Of a stretch of 64,000 nt of DNA, positions 25,151-39,000 are shown piece by piece (position 1 is the first letter of the stretch; every line of letters starts with the position of its first letter). The position numbers were made by a program, and so were the translations under genes. Source of the stretch: Gordius sp. MW1 (Eukaryota; Nematomorpha; Gordioida; Gordea; Gordiidae); contig OZ038526.1 in NCBI GenBank assembly GCA_964036665.1, forward strand, positions 4,216,001 through 4,280,000, read 5' to 3'. The notes beneath the pieces were generated by a model. It saw nothing but the letters and a program-made list of their open reading frames with translations, made no database searches and was not told the DNA's origin.

Positions 25151-26241
25151 CAGAGGTCAGATTTGTTTGGAATTTTATACCCGAACCCGGCCGATTCAAT
25201 TTCTTAACCTCATTGCCCGCCCGAGCCCGCCCGAACCTTCTAGGTGTCCGTCCGGGCCCGCCCGAAACTTTAGATCTGCCCGAAATGCCCGGCCCGAAAT
25301 ATTAATTTTGCCTGTTATGCCCAAAATTTTGCGACCTCAAATTCTTTCAACCACTATTAAAAAATAAGCATTTAATTAATGGCATATTGAATAAAACAAA
25401 TATAGCAATATTTTATTATCCCGGACAAAATCTAATTTCCTATATTATTTACAAGCCGAATGATTTTTCCAAATGAAACTTTTGATCTTTAATTTTAATC
25501 CTTATAGGTCAAAAAAGCGTAGTATTTGGTACTTCTAAAAAATACCCTATAAAAACTTCTTGAATAAAATTAGTTCAATTAGTCAATCTGTGCTCTTAGA
25601 ACTTACTTTTTTTATAAAAAAAACAATAATTTACAATAGAATTTAAGTGTAATTTATAGAAATTTTTTTAATTTAAAGCAAAAAAAGAAATGTATAGTAA
25701 TTTATTATTGTAAAGTAATAGCTTAGCGATAGCAACGAGTGATAAGGGAATAATAAAGGCGAATTGGGGAAGCATTGTTCCAAATAAGATTTGTTTAAAA
25801 AATTAAATAATATTAGAATGAAATTTAACACTTGCATGCATTGTGTCAATTTGGGCATGACGCTTTTGTATTATGTATAGACGGCACGGCACATGTGAAT
25901 TACGAACATTGAAAGGGCTACATAGATATTAATATTTTAATCCTTTCTATGAAAGTAGCTTGGGATAGGGATTTGATGGAATAGAGTGGTTCGGGCAAAA
26001 ATTATAGAAATAACTTGGGGACGGATGGCGAAATCAAGTTTCTTAACTCATTTAGCATTTTCATATACAATCAAATAAAAAAGTAACCAAATAATACATT
26101 ATCTAAAAAATTTCATTAAGCCCGAATTGCCCGAATCCGATTACCGTGCCCGCCCGGGCCCGCCGGAAAAAAAATTTAAAACAGTTGCCCTGGGCCGGGT
26201 CAGATTAGGGCAGCCGGCTGGGCCGGGCAATCTGGTCTCTG
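25151..26241. mobile_element. Large GC-ended hAT-like element, family C copy 3
   Basis: Inverted tips CAGAGGTCAGATT and AATCTGGTCTCTG enclose subterminal CCCGCCCGAGCCCGCCCG and GCCCGGGCCCGCCGG-type repeats and an AT-rich middle. ATAGAC flanks both sides. At 1.09 kb it is the longest of its kind here. Frames inside are short, so it is probably non-autonomous. Confidence 0.72.
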
Positions 26242-26256
26242 ATAGACTATGATATT

Positions 26257-26419
26257 CATGGGCGTAGCCAGGGTGAGCGGCTGCCCCTAAATAACGGGAA
26301 AAAAATTTTCAATACAAAAACTTTAAAAATCAAAAAAATTTATGTTTTGCCCCCTTCTAATTGAACTTTTAAACGTTGTGACCCCCCCCCCTCCAATCCA
26401 AAACCTGGCTACGCCCATG
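26257..26419. mobile_element. Family A element, perfect 8-bp TSD
   Basis: Full ends CATGGGCGTAGCCAGG and CCTGGCTACGCCCATG. The duplication ATGATATT lies at 26249-26256 and 26420-26427. This is the best-preserved copy of the ends. Confidence 0.85.
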
Positions 26420-27974
26420 ATGATATTGTTTTTATGTTGTAAATTTTTCAATAAACTTAAAATCTTTTATTCCGTTTATAAGCCGATTTTTTATATTCAT
26501 ATTATATATTAATATTTTAATGCACATGATTGGTATTAGAGATCGCTTTTACAAGCATCAAAATTTAACGCAAATATCATGTTCGATTCTAAATTAGGTG
26601 TGGTTAATTAAATACCACAAGCTTTGAGGAATTTGATCCTAGCGCACACCACCGTACTCGTAGCCCTGATTTAACGAATTTTGTTTCCCAAAAGTTACCT
26701 GTTGTCCAGCGCCACACACTCGTAAAATTTGGCATTAAAAGGGGCGCGTAGTTCATTAGTAAAGAAAAGGTGTTGAAGCCCGTAGTCGTTTACACGTAAT
26801 ATACGTACTACAATATATATAAAGTGCGTTTATATTTCAATGTATCAGAAGGCGGGGGGCGTCATTCAGCATTAAATTCTTATTAGCTAGCATGGCATGG
26901 TTCGGAAGGGTATAAAGTACCGCATAACCCGTTAATGCCACTTCTCACCGCTGTTCGGACCATTAAATTTTATGGGGATTACGTGATTGTGACAGACGTT
27001 TAACTATTAATTCCACCCTACCCCCCAATGGGGACATATTTAAATTTGTGATGGGAGCAAGGTAGAGAGAGAGAGGTGGGGTGGGGAGAAATGACCTAAC
27101 AGCCCGAGAGCAATTACCCCCATCTGCCGGTCTCACAAGTTTTGATCGCTTAAGGCTTGCCCCCGTTGCATATTACCAGTAGAAGCATATCAAAGGTTAG
27201 TGAAAAATGGGGTAGGAGGGTGAAAGAGCGAAGTCAAACCCTCGATTATCGCACAATGACACTTTTTAATTTAAATTTAATTCGAGCTTTTCTCTTTTGC
27301 CACCAATTTTTGAGATCTTAATCAGATCCGATGCGCTTGACATGCTTCCCCTTACAAAGAAGTGGGAGCAGGCTAGTAGATATTTTGCTCGCTCTCATGT
27401 AGCGGATAAAGTGGCAAGTCAGCACAACGACGGACCATTGAACAAATGGTTCTTTGCCCTAGGATGAATGTCAACCACCCTCTGTCGTGTTTAAAGACTC
27501 ATTCGCGACACCCTTTAAATTTAGTATGACAGATGTAAGTATTGTTTGGGGGCCGATTAAGATAGGAGGTTCGAAAAACATGATGATCAATGACATAAAT
27601 AGTAAGATCGTGTTTGATAAAGGGTTTTAAATTAATTATATGACTAATGCGATGACCTTCAATATTGTTCAAGTTCATTACGTATGAATTTGTATGCATG
27701 TTTGACCTAGTAGCATTTAAAAATTGTGCTCGAGGTAAAAAACGTCCCTTGACATTTAAAAATTTTGATTTATTAATTAAAAAGACTAATGTCACATACT
27801 CCAAATCATTTATGCTCCTTTTAAAAAATGCAAAGCCAGAAAGATCTTTTTGTATAAAAACATATGCAATATTATAAAATATACAAACTTGATAAATCCG
27901 AAAAATTTGTCCTAACCCTCAACCCAGTTTATTTAAATCCAATTTTATTAAAGATTAATTTGCTTTAGTACAAT

Positions 27975-28064
27975 TAGGGCCGCGAATATTTTATAAAATC
28001 CTGCCCGAGCCCGGCCCGAAACCCGATCGGGCCGGGTCGGGCTTCGGGCGGCCCCAGGGCTCTA
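27975..28064. mobile_element. Short family C derivative
   Basis: It ends CCAGGGCTCTA, as the right tip of the 4061-4702 element does, and contains GCCCGAGCCCGGCCCG facing CGGGCCGGGTCGGGC. The left tip, near TAGGGCCGCG, is less certain. Confidence 0.55.
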
Positions 28065-30332
28065 ATTATACCACTTGATTATTTATTATTAAATTGACTC
28101 TTTATATTCAGTGATGATGATTAATTATTCATGTATAAGCAATTTCATAAAAAGCACTGTATGAAATAAAAGATTTATTTATGAACTTAGTCCTGCAACC
28201 ATTTAAATTTAATGAAAGCCGGGGAGGGGGATAGGGGGTAGAGTTGTTGGACAATTAAAATTGACGCATGCTAAGTGTGCGATGGATGATTCGTCGATCG
28301 TGCATTATATGATATAAACAGCATTAATCGATAAATGGTTTGGTTATTAATAATAGATAAATTATTATGTATATGAGTTCATTTCCTCCGCAACTACCCT
28401 ACCTACCTGTCCGATTTAATTGGGGCTTTCATGTCTGAATGAAAGCTACATTTATGGGCTAGGCGCAGAGGTGTCCTAAAGGTTAAATGGTCTTATGGAT
28501 GATTAAAAATACATGATAGCGATGCAAAAATTACCATTATGTATGTCGGATCTTAACGAAAATTTTACGAGTGCAATTTTCCCTGGAATCTGTCATCGCG
28601 GTTCTGTTTAACGTTAGGTCCACGACAATGGACAGGTACGGACTAGTGCCACTTAAGCTCTCATGCCCGTAAACCATAACTAATGGTGGCCAGAGTTTGG
28701 TGTGTGATTGATGACACACTAAATGGGGAATGATAGCAAAAAACTGTTGTATCTTCTTTTGGGAGAGTGTTTTGGTTTGCAGTCAGTGCTCAGGCTCAGG
28801 TGAATGAATTACAGGAGATGAGAGTGGAGTGAAGGCACCATGGCCTCCCTGATTTTTGTCATCTCTTTCCTATATAAGCACGAGAAAGGGACACTACGTG
28901 AGGGACACTACGTGGGTGAAGATTGAGTAATGGGGACATTAATACTAATTTCATACCCCAACCTCTCTCTACCCGACTAAAAAGGGTGGCCACTAATGGG
29001 CCTCTCCAAAAAACATTTTATTTCATTCAGCCCCCATCTCTATTCTTGCGAGTGTATCAACGCTGCTTTTTATCATGTTTTCCATAAATTTTTTTTGACT
29101 AAATCCCCCCACATGACGATGATTGATAACTATAGCCACTTTCGCTACGACACTCAATACTCATTTTTTGCGAAGTACATACCTGGCTGCGCATTTTGGG
29201 AATTTCGCTCTAATATAAATTGTAATGCCCAAAAGCTTTTGCGAGCTATGCATTTCATTTATTTTATGTAAATAGATATTTTCACGCTAGTTGTGTAAAC
29301 AATAGTAACTCAATGTAATTTTTGAAATTATGGGTATAACCGTTTTACAGCTCCATCAATACGTGTTATCAACATGTATGAATAAATTAATAATAGTGTT
29401 CTTTTAGGGTTATACCTTCCCTTAAAGAGTGATGTCTGGATAAAGTAGTCTTTGGTAGGAGATAGGGAGAAGAAGAAGTCTCTCTACTTGAAAGTTTCCT
29501 TTATTGTTTGACTTTTAATCTACGGTGTCTAACTAAGGCTGTGTCTCGTGTGGTTGTAAAAAACAATAAATTATATTTTATATAGTTCTTTTCCCCTTCG
29601 ATTTCATGATAATTTATGATCCACTCCACATCCCCCCAAGGAAGGAACGCGACAAGGAAAATTTATGGGCACTCCTTTTGGTGATTTATTTTGAAGTTGC
29701 CTGCTAACACTGAGATGCTTGCATTTTTAGAGAAATATTAATGTGATAATAGGTTAAACCATTTAAATAGAGGAAATGGAAATACCTAAATTATGGCCCG
29801 TCAATTTGACCTGGTAGATTTTGATATGCTTTTTATTGCATCCATTTAATCTACACAGGTATTAATAATTATTTTTCACCTCAAGGAAAGTTGAATCGAA
29901 TCAGTCGGCATAAGTTATTAATATGGGGAGCAATGTTTTTTTGCCATGGTCCAATACTTTATATAGCTTTTATTAATGTTAACCAAAGAGGTAACTTTCT
30001 ATATTAATCAAAGGAGTTTTATAATTGGTGATTGCTTTTATTTATTAAATATTTATTAGAAATGGTCCTTACGAACTATTGCTTATTAGAGCAACCTAAA
30101 AATTACCCAGTGTTAATCGTAGTCGCACACCAGGATTAGTGGCTTTATTAAATATGAACTTATTTTAAGCTTCCTTAACCGAATACTTTAAATTATCTTT
30201 CGCGAATGTTCCCAAACCTTTCCAAGATCGGTTTTTAAAAATAAATTTTGTAATTCAAAATAGCTCCCCCCCCCATCCCTAAGATTGACAGTAACTTGAG
30301 TATAATCATAGACTAGCTGGATTACTCAACAG

Positions 30333-30465
30333 CATGGGCGTAGCCAGGGGGGGGGGCAGCTGCCCCCTCCCCCTAAATTACGGGGAAAAAATTTTTAAAT
30401 GCAAAAACTTTGAAAAATTAAAAAAATTTATGTTTTGCTCCCGTCTAATTGAACTTTTATGCTCT
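30333..30465. mobile_element. Family A element, right end lost
   Basis: The left end CATGGGCGTAGCCAGG is perfect, followed by GGGGGCAGCTGCCCCC. The match fades after ATTGAACTTTTA and no right terminus is seen. Confidence 0.6.
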
Positions 30466-31139
30466 TATAGTGTAATTGTTTGTTTTTTTGTATTATGACT
30501 CTTGTTTTAGATTAAAAATTATCAAATGTGAAAACATTAAGGAAGTATTATATGCCAAAATGCATTAAATTTTTCTAAAAGTTTGCTCATAAATAGTGCC
30601 TTTTATAGTTCAATTCAGATGCGGTTAGGGAGTCTATCATGCGAACCTCTAAGTCTGACAAAATTAGCATGATCGAATCGGTCCTTTAAAAGATAGGTGT
30701 GGTATTTTATTCAACAAAAACTATATATTATTTTGTTTTTCAAGAAGGGGATGTTGTACTTTCTCCCTTTTGTACCCTTTACCTTTAAACAACGTTACTT
30801 ACATTCTCCCCATTATACTTTGTTGATTCGCGTTATTTGATAGTCATCGACAAGTGAAAATTGTAAGGCAACAGGGATGGGGGTGGGCGGTAGAAGGAGA
30901 TAGTGAGACTCGAAGGGGGACATTTGGAAACCCTGATTTATGCTTTGTGAAGTGACTGGACAAACCATTAGTTATTATAGATAAACCTTAAAGAGTAGGA
31001 GATCATCAAAATCAAAACAAACATCCCTTTACTTACTAATTTCTAATACCATGTTCATGCATGATGCATAGCAGAAGTAGTGTATGCTAAGTAAGTAACT
31101 AGTCTAGTAATAGTAGTAACTAAAGTAGTAAGTATGAAC

Positions 31140-31300
31140 GATGATGATAAAATACCCTGCTATCATCAGCAGGACACTTGTGAGATATCATCACACAAGA
31201 CCGCTTAAGCAGCTCCCTTCGACCTGCTGAATGAGACGCGCTGTACAAGTGACGGCGTCGTGCTCGCGCACATTATAAGTGTGCGTGCGACGCATTATTT
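31140..31300. other. GC-richer island with near-palindromic segments
   Basis: The DNA here is richer in GC than its surroundings. CTGCTATCATCAGCAG forms one hairpin, and GTCGTGCTCGCGCAC with GTGTGCGTGCGAC forms another around ATTATAA. It contains no good open frame. It could be a regulatory element, a structured RNA or a fragment of a repeat; nothing distinguishes these. Confidence 0.3.
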
Positions 31301-33075
31301 AAATAACACTAAAGTATATTTATTCAATTTACACCTCCATCCCCCCCCCCCACCCATGTACCCCATAGCAATGCAATCTTTAAAATAGTTATCATTTAAA
31401 TAATTTCTACGACCCTTCCTATCATACATACCATGTATTTCATGTGATAACGTTTGAATTACGCGTGGTCTTCTCTCCTTGTATTATTATCAGAGGAGAT
31501 GATAGATAGTGTTTAGATAAGTTAAATTTATACCCACGTCACGCATCGCATTCGGGAATTAATGTCTCGCGCGCTGAAAAAGTTACCGAAGGATCTGCGA
31601 TTTCCATTTTATCGCATTTCCCCTTTCCATCCCTGCATTTACCTTTCTGCGCGAACAAATGAAGGAATCGCGTGCGTTACATTACATTTATCCCCCTGCA
31701 CGGCTGTGTCATGGCGATGCAATTAAAGCTACCCCCATGCCGCCCCCTTTTTGCAATATCTATTACCTAATAAAAGAACGTATCATAATAATAATAATAA
31801 GAACTAAGGCTTCCCCACCCCACTACCCCCTCCATCCTTCCGACCGTTAATAGCTATCATGTTCCGTACATACACACATGCATAGACATACATTAAGCTC
31901 TTTTGCGGTTCGATTTGAAGAAAAAGAAACACGATTGTCGTTCATTTGTGGCGGTGACCCAGTTTTGGTGCAAAATAAAGTCCAAAAAAGTGGATCATAA
32001 CCAATCGATAAGGTACTACCAACCAACCAGCCTGGCAGTAGCTTAATTTTTGACCAATTGCTTATCCCACCATCACAATTATATTATTAGGAGCAAGAGA
32101 AAAATTAACCACTCTTCTTACCGTAGCAACTTAAATATTTACATTCAAACTTCCCCCAAATGTCTCTGTCAGCGCGATAAATTTTTTTACTATATTCGGA
32201 TTGCAAAGTAAGCCAAATAATAAACATCGCGCCCAAATTTAGGTGTTTGATATTATATTTATCATAGACCGAACTGAAAGAATATCATACCCTTCCTTCA
32301 TAAATAAGAAGTGATGATAGTTGATTGCCTCTAGCTAGTCCCCGAGAGAAATTACATTTTTAGTGTTGACCAAGGGTACAATCAACGTTTGCTCCACATA
32401 CGACACAGCACCCTCAAACGCACAAATACGAAGGATGATTAATTACAAGACCACAGTCGAATTTTGGGGACGACTTGTCGCTTTTAATTAACCGCTAGCG
32501 CCAACACGCCAACAATTGGGACGTGGGAGTTAGTGGCACAAATCCAACGGAAAATTCCATGATCCACAGTTGGAAAAATCATATTTATTTCCATCTTTAT
32601 AACTAAGGAAATCATCTAGCTCTAGCCCACTCTTTGCTCCATATTTTCCCGCTTGCCCGTTTATCACATTCTCCCTCCCTTTTAGCCTTTGACCTTAATT
32701 ATTTATTCACTCTACGTAAATGCAATTAGCGAGAGAGCGACACACACACACACCCATTTTAAGGTGTGAGTAACGGCCACCCTTAGGTCCCGTGCCCCCG
32801 GGGTAGTCTCCTTATCGATTTTGGAATTTTTTTGACCCCCTAACCCTCCGACCCCTCGAATTTTTTGTTTTGTTTAGGTTCGTTAAATTTTTCGAAATAC
32901 CCTTTTTTAAATTACCCAGTCCCGTCTACACAACACTTGCGATTGATCTAACCAGCGCATAATTAACCACCCCTCTCTCTTCTCGGTGGATGAGGAACCA
33001 AAGTTCCAATCGGATTTTACCCTGTGCTAACCTAAACTTTATCCATACTTGAGACGTGAACCTAAAAATAGAACT

Positions 33076-36000
33076 ATGTTTCTACGTTTTTGCAATGATC
33101 CATTGTCGACAAGGTCCAAACCCAAAAATCACACATCGTCCTTAAGCCAATTTTCCTTGTACTCGGTATCTTTCGTTATAATGACAACTATAATAACCTT
33201 GTCTCAACCCAAAATTGTGGTGTCAACCATTCGGATTCCATCGGTGGGATTCGTTTTACCACCCATCTATTGGCAACAACGTAACCCGATGTAAGTTTTT
33301 TTTTGATGATTTACAAACAGCTTATCATTAATAATAATTTCATTCGAGAGAAAAGGCAAACTATTGTTAAGTTCATAGGCGTAGCCAAGGTGGGGGGGGG
33401 GGGCAGGGAGGGGCGGCTGCCCCCCTCTAAATCCACAAATTTGTTGAAACTCATTTAAAATCATGGCTAAAATTTTGAAAAATAATCATTTTGCCCCTCC
33501 TTAAATCATTATTGCCCCCCTCTAATTCCAATGCTGGTTACGCCCATGGTTTTAATTTATATACTTCCCATGCATACGTTTTTACTACGAACAAGAGGTT
33601 ATAAATTCACCTAACTGCTGCTAAAACCACGGCCCGCATTCAACGTGAAAGGAGGAGGGTTTACTAATGGCTTGAGTGAAATTGTACACTTTGCGAGGCC
33701 TTTTTAAATCCATGGAAACCGTGCATTAGCACGATTCCACCTTATAATATGAAATTTGATACTTCGAACTTGTATAGCTAAACATAACACTCCGATCCTA
33801 GTCCTTACCCAATCACTAGGATTCCCGTTCTTACGTAAATAATGGACGCTGGTAAAGCATTGCATTAGTCCAGTATAATAAGCAGCGCTATTTGCCTTCG
33901 TAAGGTTCTACAAATTTGTCCTTTTTTACAACGCCACCCCCTCTCCTGCCCTGTAAATGAGCGTTTATAACAACGAAATATAATCTTGACATCTGAGTCT
34001 TTTATTTTGTTTAAGCTATTTGACTTTTTTTATTAAAAGCCACCAGCTTGGCTTGAAATACGATATAACTTTTTATATTTGGTCGGGGTTCAGTGACTTT
34101 TAATTTTATATTGAACGTCCTATCATCTTCTAATTACTAATTTTTGTTGATTATAGAGCTGATGTTTTAGTTAAACATCAAATGCAACGCGTCTAACTAA
34201 GTTGGGGGGGGGGTTCCTTTTGATAAATTAATTTGCGATGGAGGCAAAATGGGCTGCCACGGCGGCGCTCAATCCCTTTGGGCACGATGTAATTAATTTT
34301 AATGGAACAGCCATCACCACGTGGATGGGTAGGATGGGAGAGGGAGACTTAGTTTCATCAATTTCATGAACCTTACCCCCCCCCCCTAGCGAAAATGGGA
34401 TAGAGTATGGACTAGGGGTATTTAGTGCAAATTTTTAATTTTTTTATATTGTTATCGACACACACACGCACACACCTTGGTGCAAAAAAGGTTAGAAGTT
34501 ATGCTGGGGGGTGGGGGGGGGGCTAGGGTTGTGAAAGTCCACAAAGAATTTTAATTAAAAATTGCCATAGAGCAATCAAAATTTATGAGGTGGTGGTGGT
34601 CCCAACCCAATTACGGTAGAGGTACTTAACAGGTCTTTATGTGACGACGACCACTATCTATACCCTACCCTACCTTACCCAGTCGATTTTAAATCATCCG
34701 CTCCCACCCACTAATTCAATTGATAGATATACTCGGGGTGCCATTAAATACACACGCATTGCCCCTTTTATGGCTATTATATTTTATGGCCTCACATTCA
34801 CATTGCCCACGATTAATTCTATTATTATTAACTCCCTGATTTATTCAAGCTAACTTTTTCTACCACCGTTTTACGATTTAATATGTATTAACTTACTTTC
34901 GCTCATATTAACTTTTTGTTAATGACCGCGCTTTGGCGGACTTCTAATTCTAATAATATAATCTTGTTTTAAAAATCGTTTCCCTTCATGCGCCACTTTA
35001 AGCCTAATTAATAATTTATTTTCTGCTTTAGCAATTTTAGCAGTCTAAACCTAAAGAAACGGTCTACTATATGGTGATCATAAATTAGGCTTAGTGATTT
35101 CTTCTCTTTTTAACACCAATCGTTGGATAAGCGAATTAGGGAAACAAACAATATTAATTTATGACTTGTACCTACTTTGTTTTACATATAATATAGTAAC
35201 AAAAATTACTAGCTGCACTTATTAAAGTATCGGGGTCGTATGTTAAGAACGACGACAATGTACCATGTCACGCAAAAGACGTCTTGAAAAGGTCGCGGTA
35301 TCCTATGTTAATTGCAGGGTATTAGAGAGTAGGATCAATTTGACTTGATGCCGAGATCGTAATTAGTGCTACCCCCCATGGGCGTAGCCAGGGGGGGGGC
35401 TGCCCCCCCCTCCCATAAATGACAAAAAAAATTCAATGCAAAAACCCTTAAAAATTAAAAAATATTACGTTTTGCCCCTCCCTAATTGAACTTTTAAACG
35501 TTTTGCTCCCCCCCCCCAATCCAAACCTGGCTACGCCCATGACAACCCCTGCTACTTACAAACTCAAATTGTCCAAGTCCGTATTTGTGGTATTAGCACA
35601 GGTGACAAAAAACGCTTGACGCCAATCTATTTGTTAATCTTTTAAAGGACACTTCTTCCGTAGACAATAACCTGCATTGTAGGTTCTACACACCTTAAGG
35701 ACGATAAATTGTTTAATTATTTCCGCTCGTCAGATATTGTAAATAGCATACAAAAAGGAGATGACTATTATCAATTTGTCGCGCAAAATAGCTTACTAAA
35801 ACCTCCAACCTAGTGTCACTCAGTTCCCCATTTCTTTAACATGGCCGCCTAACCGATAATATGTATAAATTAAACTTATCGCAATTTTTATTAAGTAATT
35901 AACTGATTAATAGTAAACAGTACAGTTTATATCTGGGAATGTGGTGTGGAGAAGGGTTAATTAAAAGTGAGCATCGCCAGAGTTTTTTTTATTAGCAACA

Positions 36001-39000
36001 CAAGCCTCCCCCCTCTCAGGGATTTCTAGGAAGGAAGATGCGAATATTTGTGTTATGATGGGTGTCTGGAAAAGAGGTAAATAGGCCGTGTAATGAGAGT
36101 GGTGGTAAGGTGAGGAAGTGGGGATTTAATGACCCTCTTCCCTCCTGGATTTAATTAAAGGAATCTATGGCTGTTACTTATCACACACACACGCCACAAC
36201 CGGTTTTGTGCAATTTTTTGCACGGATTAACAGCTTATCCACTGGAAGAGTGGATCAATTTTATATAATTCCCCGTAAGGAATTATATTAAAAACATCGC
36301 ATCGCTTTCTGACGTGGTAAATACGTATTTTTCCTGTTAATAAATATCCCCACACCTAAACAACGAGGAATTGCTTTTATATACTTCACCTGTTTTATAA
36401 CTAGAGATATCTGATAAATTTTACTTTTTTAAAAAAATCACTTTATTAAAAGTGCTTAGCAAGCAACAAGCTACTTTAATTATAATTTTGATCCGCAAAG
36501 GTTGTATTGAGCCACATTTAAAAGAATGAATTTGTTGTAAATAACAATAAATTGGAAATAATTTATAGTCCCCACCTACCCCATAAAATAATTATAAGGT
36601 GGTTTTCGCCCTAACAGGATGCGAACTAAACAATAATTTTTTGAAAATAACGGGGCCTTTTGTCTTAAGCGTTATTAAACTACCCCAAAATTTTGACTTG
36701 CTAACTTCTATTATTAAGAAAAAAAACGTCGTGCATGCGCGTTGTTTATCACCCTTGAGTCTATATTATCCCACCCCAGCCTATTAATTGCTATGTGAAA
36801 TAAATGCGTCCCTCAGTCTAGTGTACAATTAAAAACAAATTTATTTCTTACAATTTTGGGTCAGTTTTGACATTACGTTGTTATTTTTAACAGCCGAGTG
36901 TCAATTATGAGAATTCATTGAGGTCAGCTTGACACGTAATGTCCCTCAAGCGCAAAAAACGGAAACCGTAAAATGTCACCCTTTTGCCAAATTTCCTTCT
37001 AAAAAATATATTAGGCTTGTGAACAAATCATAAAATTATGATCACAAATTATCTAAGTTTTAAATGATTTAACATTTATTGATTTGTCGATGTCGAAGTT
37101 TTATTAACCGTTGAATATAAGCTTTCGTGAACACTTCATACATTGCATAGGAAGAGTCGTATTTTGAACCAGTGTCCAATGGGTTAGGACATTGCAGGTG
37201 CTAACTTAATCACACCTCCCCCCTATAATCTATCATAATTATAGAGGGTCCATATCCTGTCCTTTTGGAGTATTCAAAGTTGATGTTGATAATCCTCCTA
37301 CGGCTGGATCTTATTTTTAACATGGGTGAAGAGGCGTCTACCTGCTACCTAACTCCATGATTACGTCGGGTATTAGCTTTCAATTGTCCATCCACCCCCC
37401 CCCCCCCCGAAAAAATAGTATTAATACAATTGTGAATGACCTGACAAATGTGATAAGGGGTCATAGTTAATGGAGTTGGTAGTGACAAAAGCCATGTGCG
37501 ATAATCACCCCCAACCCAACCCACAAGTACAACAGGGTTAATGAAAGGTTATGCCGTGGTGTCGTTTTGCACCTCATTACTAAGACGCACCTCACGCGAC
37601 ATCACATTTCATCTCACCTATAGTGCGGGTTGGTTAAATGGGGACCAAGTGAGGGGTGGGGGTAGGGGGTTTGTCCACCAACATATTTTTTATGCAATAC
37701 AAATTAGCGTTGGCTAAATGTAATATAGCATTAAATCAAACGGTTTGAATAGTTTGCTGCCTGTAAACAATATGGACTTCAACGGTCATCGTGGTGATGA
37801 TTACCCATATTAAACTTAATCAAAGAATCTCACTCTTTGGTGGTCAGGCTAGGGTTTTTTTTGTATTGACGGCATCCCTTTTTGTCATAAATATGACGCT
37901 AAAATCGATAGGAATGCCGGCGGAGGTGGTTTGTAATATATCGGTATGTTAGTTATGCTTGTTCGATACAAGCACCTATGTATGCCAGTGCCGTGTAACG
38001 TAAACATTAGTGACTATGCTGCATCAGATGATTAACAAGTGGCGGTATTTCAGGATCCTTGTTATGATTTTCTTAGTAAAGCCCTCCCTATGTTTTAGCT
38101 CAAATCAAAATAAACAGTTTTCAATGAGACGAGCCATAATTTGTAGGTGGTAGGGTGGGGACATTTTGAAAAGATTGTTAACCTGTTTTCTTCATAGTAT
38201 GAGTTCGCCAGAAATACCAGGGAGGGAATGACGAAAAGGCATATTAATTGCTATGCAATTTATGGGCTCGTTTTTTGTTGTCCGTCCGTCGTCCACCAAG
38301 TTATTGGCGCCAGCTTTGTGACCTGGAGGTCTTGAGTTCAATCCCGGGAGAGGACGAATTTTTTTTTTAAATTAAATTAATAATTTGTTTTTGTTAATAT
38401 AATTTAATTATTATTAAAGAATACGTAAAACCCGTTTCAAAGCCCTTTAAATGACCACTTTTTCTATCTAATGTGGTACACGGATTCAGAATATCATAGG
38501 TCAGAGTGGCTATGAACGGCCGACGACTTTATAAGTGACATACTATGGAAAATTTAATCAATCATTCCTCTCCCCTTTTGTAAAGTCCAATATTAGGCGT
38601 GAATAAACATGAATCACTCCAGTCTTCTACTTTAACTACTGAATGCTAACTCTTATGGAATTACCGGTAGGTAGGGGACTCACTCGATAAAATATCGATT
38701 AAAACTCTCAGTGGCGACCACGAGTAATTACCAGCCATGATTCGATGCTAAAAGTAATATTCCTAATCAAGCGGCTAGCATACATTTGATTAAGTCAGCA
38801 AAGTGATGCACATGATTAAACTCTTAAGGTCCTTAACGTTGCGTAACCGACTCTTTTTTTTAGTTGTAATTTATGATATGGCCAAAGTTTACCAAAAGTA
38901 TGGTTAATTTATGCAATCGCCGGTCTACGTAGCTCTACAGAGTTTATCATTTTCAAAATATGTTCCCTGTGTCGGAGGAAAGTCTATTTTCGAGGGAATA

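Larger units (their letters stand above)
23546..33075. other. Long intron or spacer between the two ephrin first exons
   Basis: If the 23.4 kb exon belongs to the downstream ephrin, this is intron. The first 2.9 kb is packed with transposons (family A at 23601 and 26257, family B at 24046, a fold-back element at 24286-24874, a family C element at 25151-26241). From 26.5 to 33 kb repeats are sparse and the sequence is more mixed in composition. That is where cis-regulatory DNA for the ephrin would be expected. No coding exon was recognised in it. Confidence 0.5.

Noticed and set aside
28996..29271. Open frame of 91 codons on the plus strand
   Set aside because: No family resemblance, signal or splice support; similar frames are expected by chance in a window of this size.
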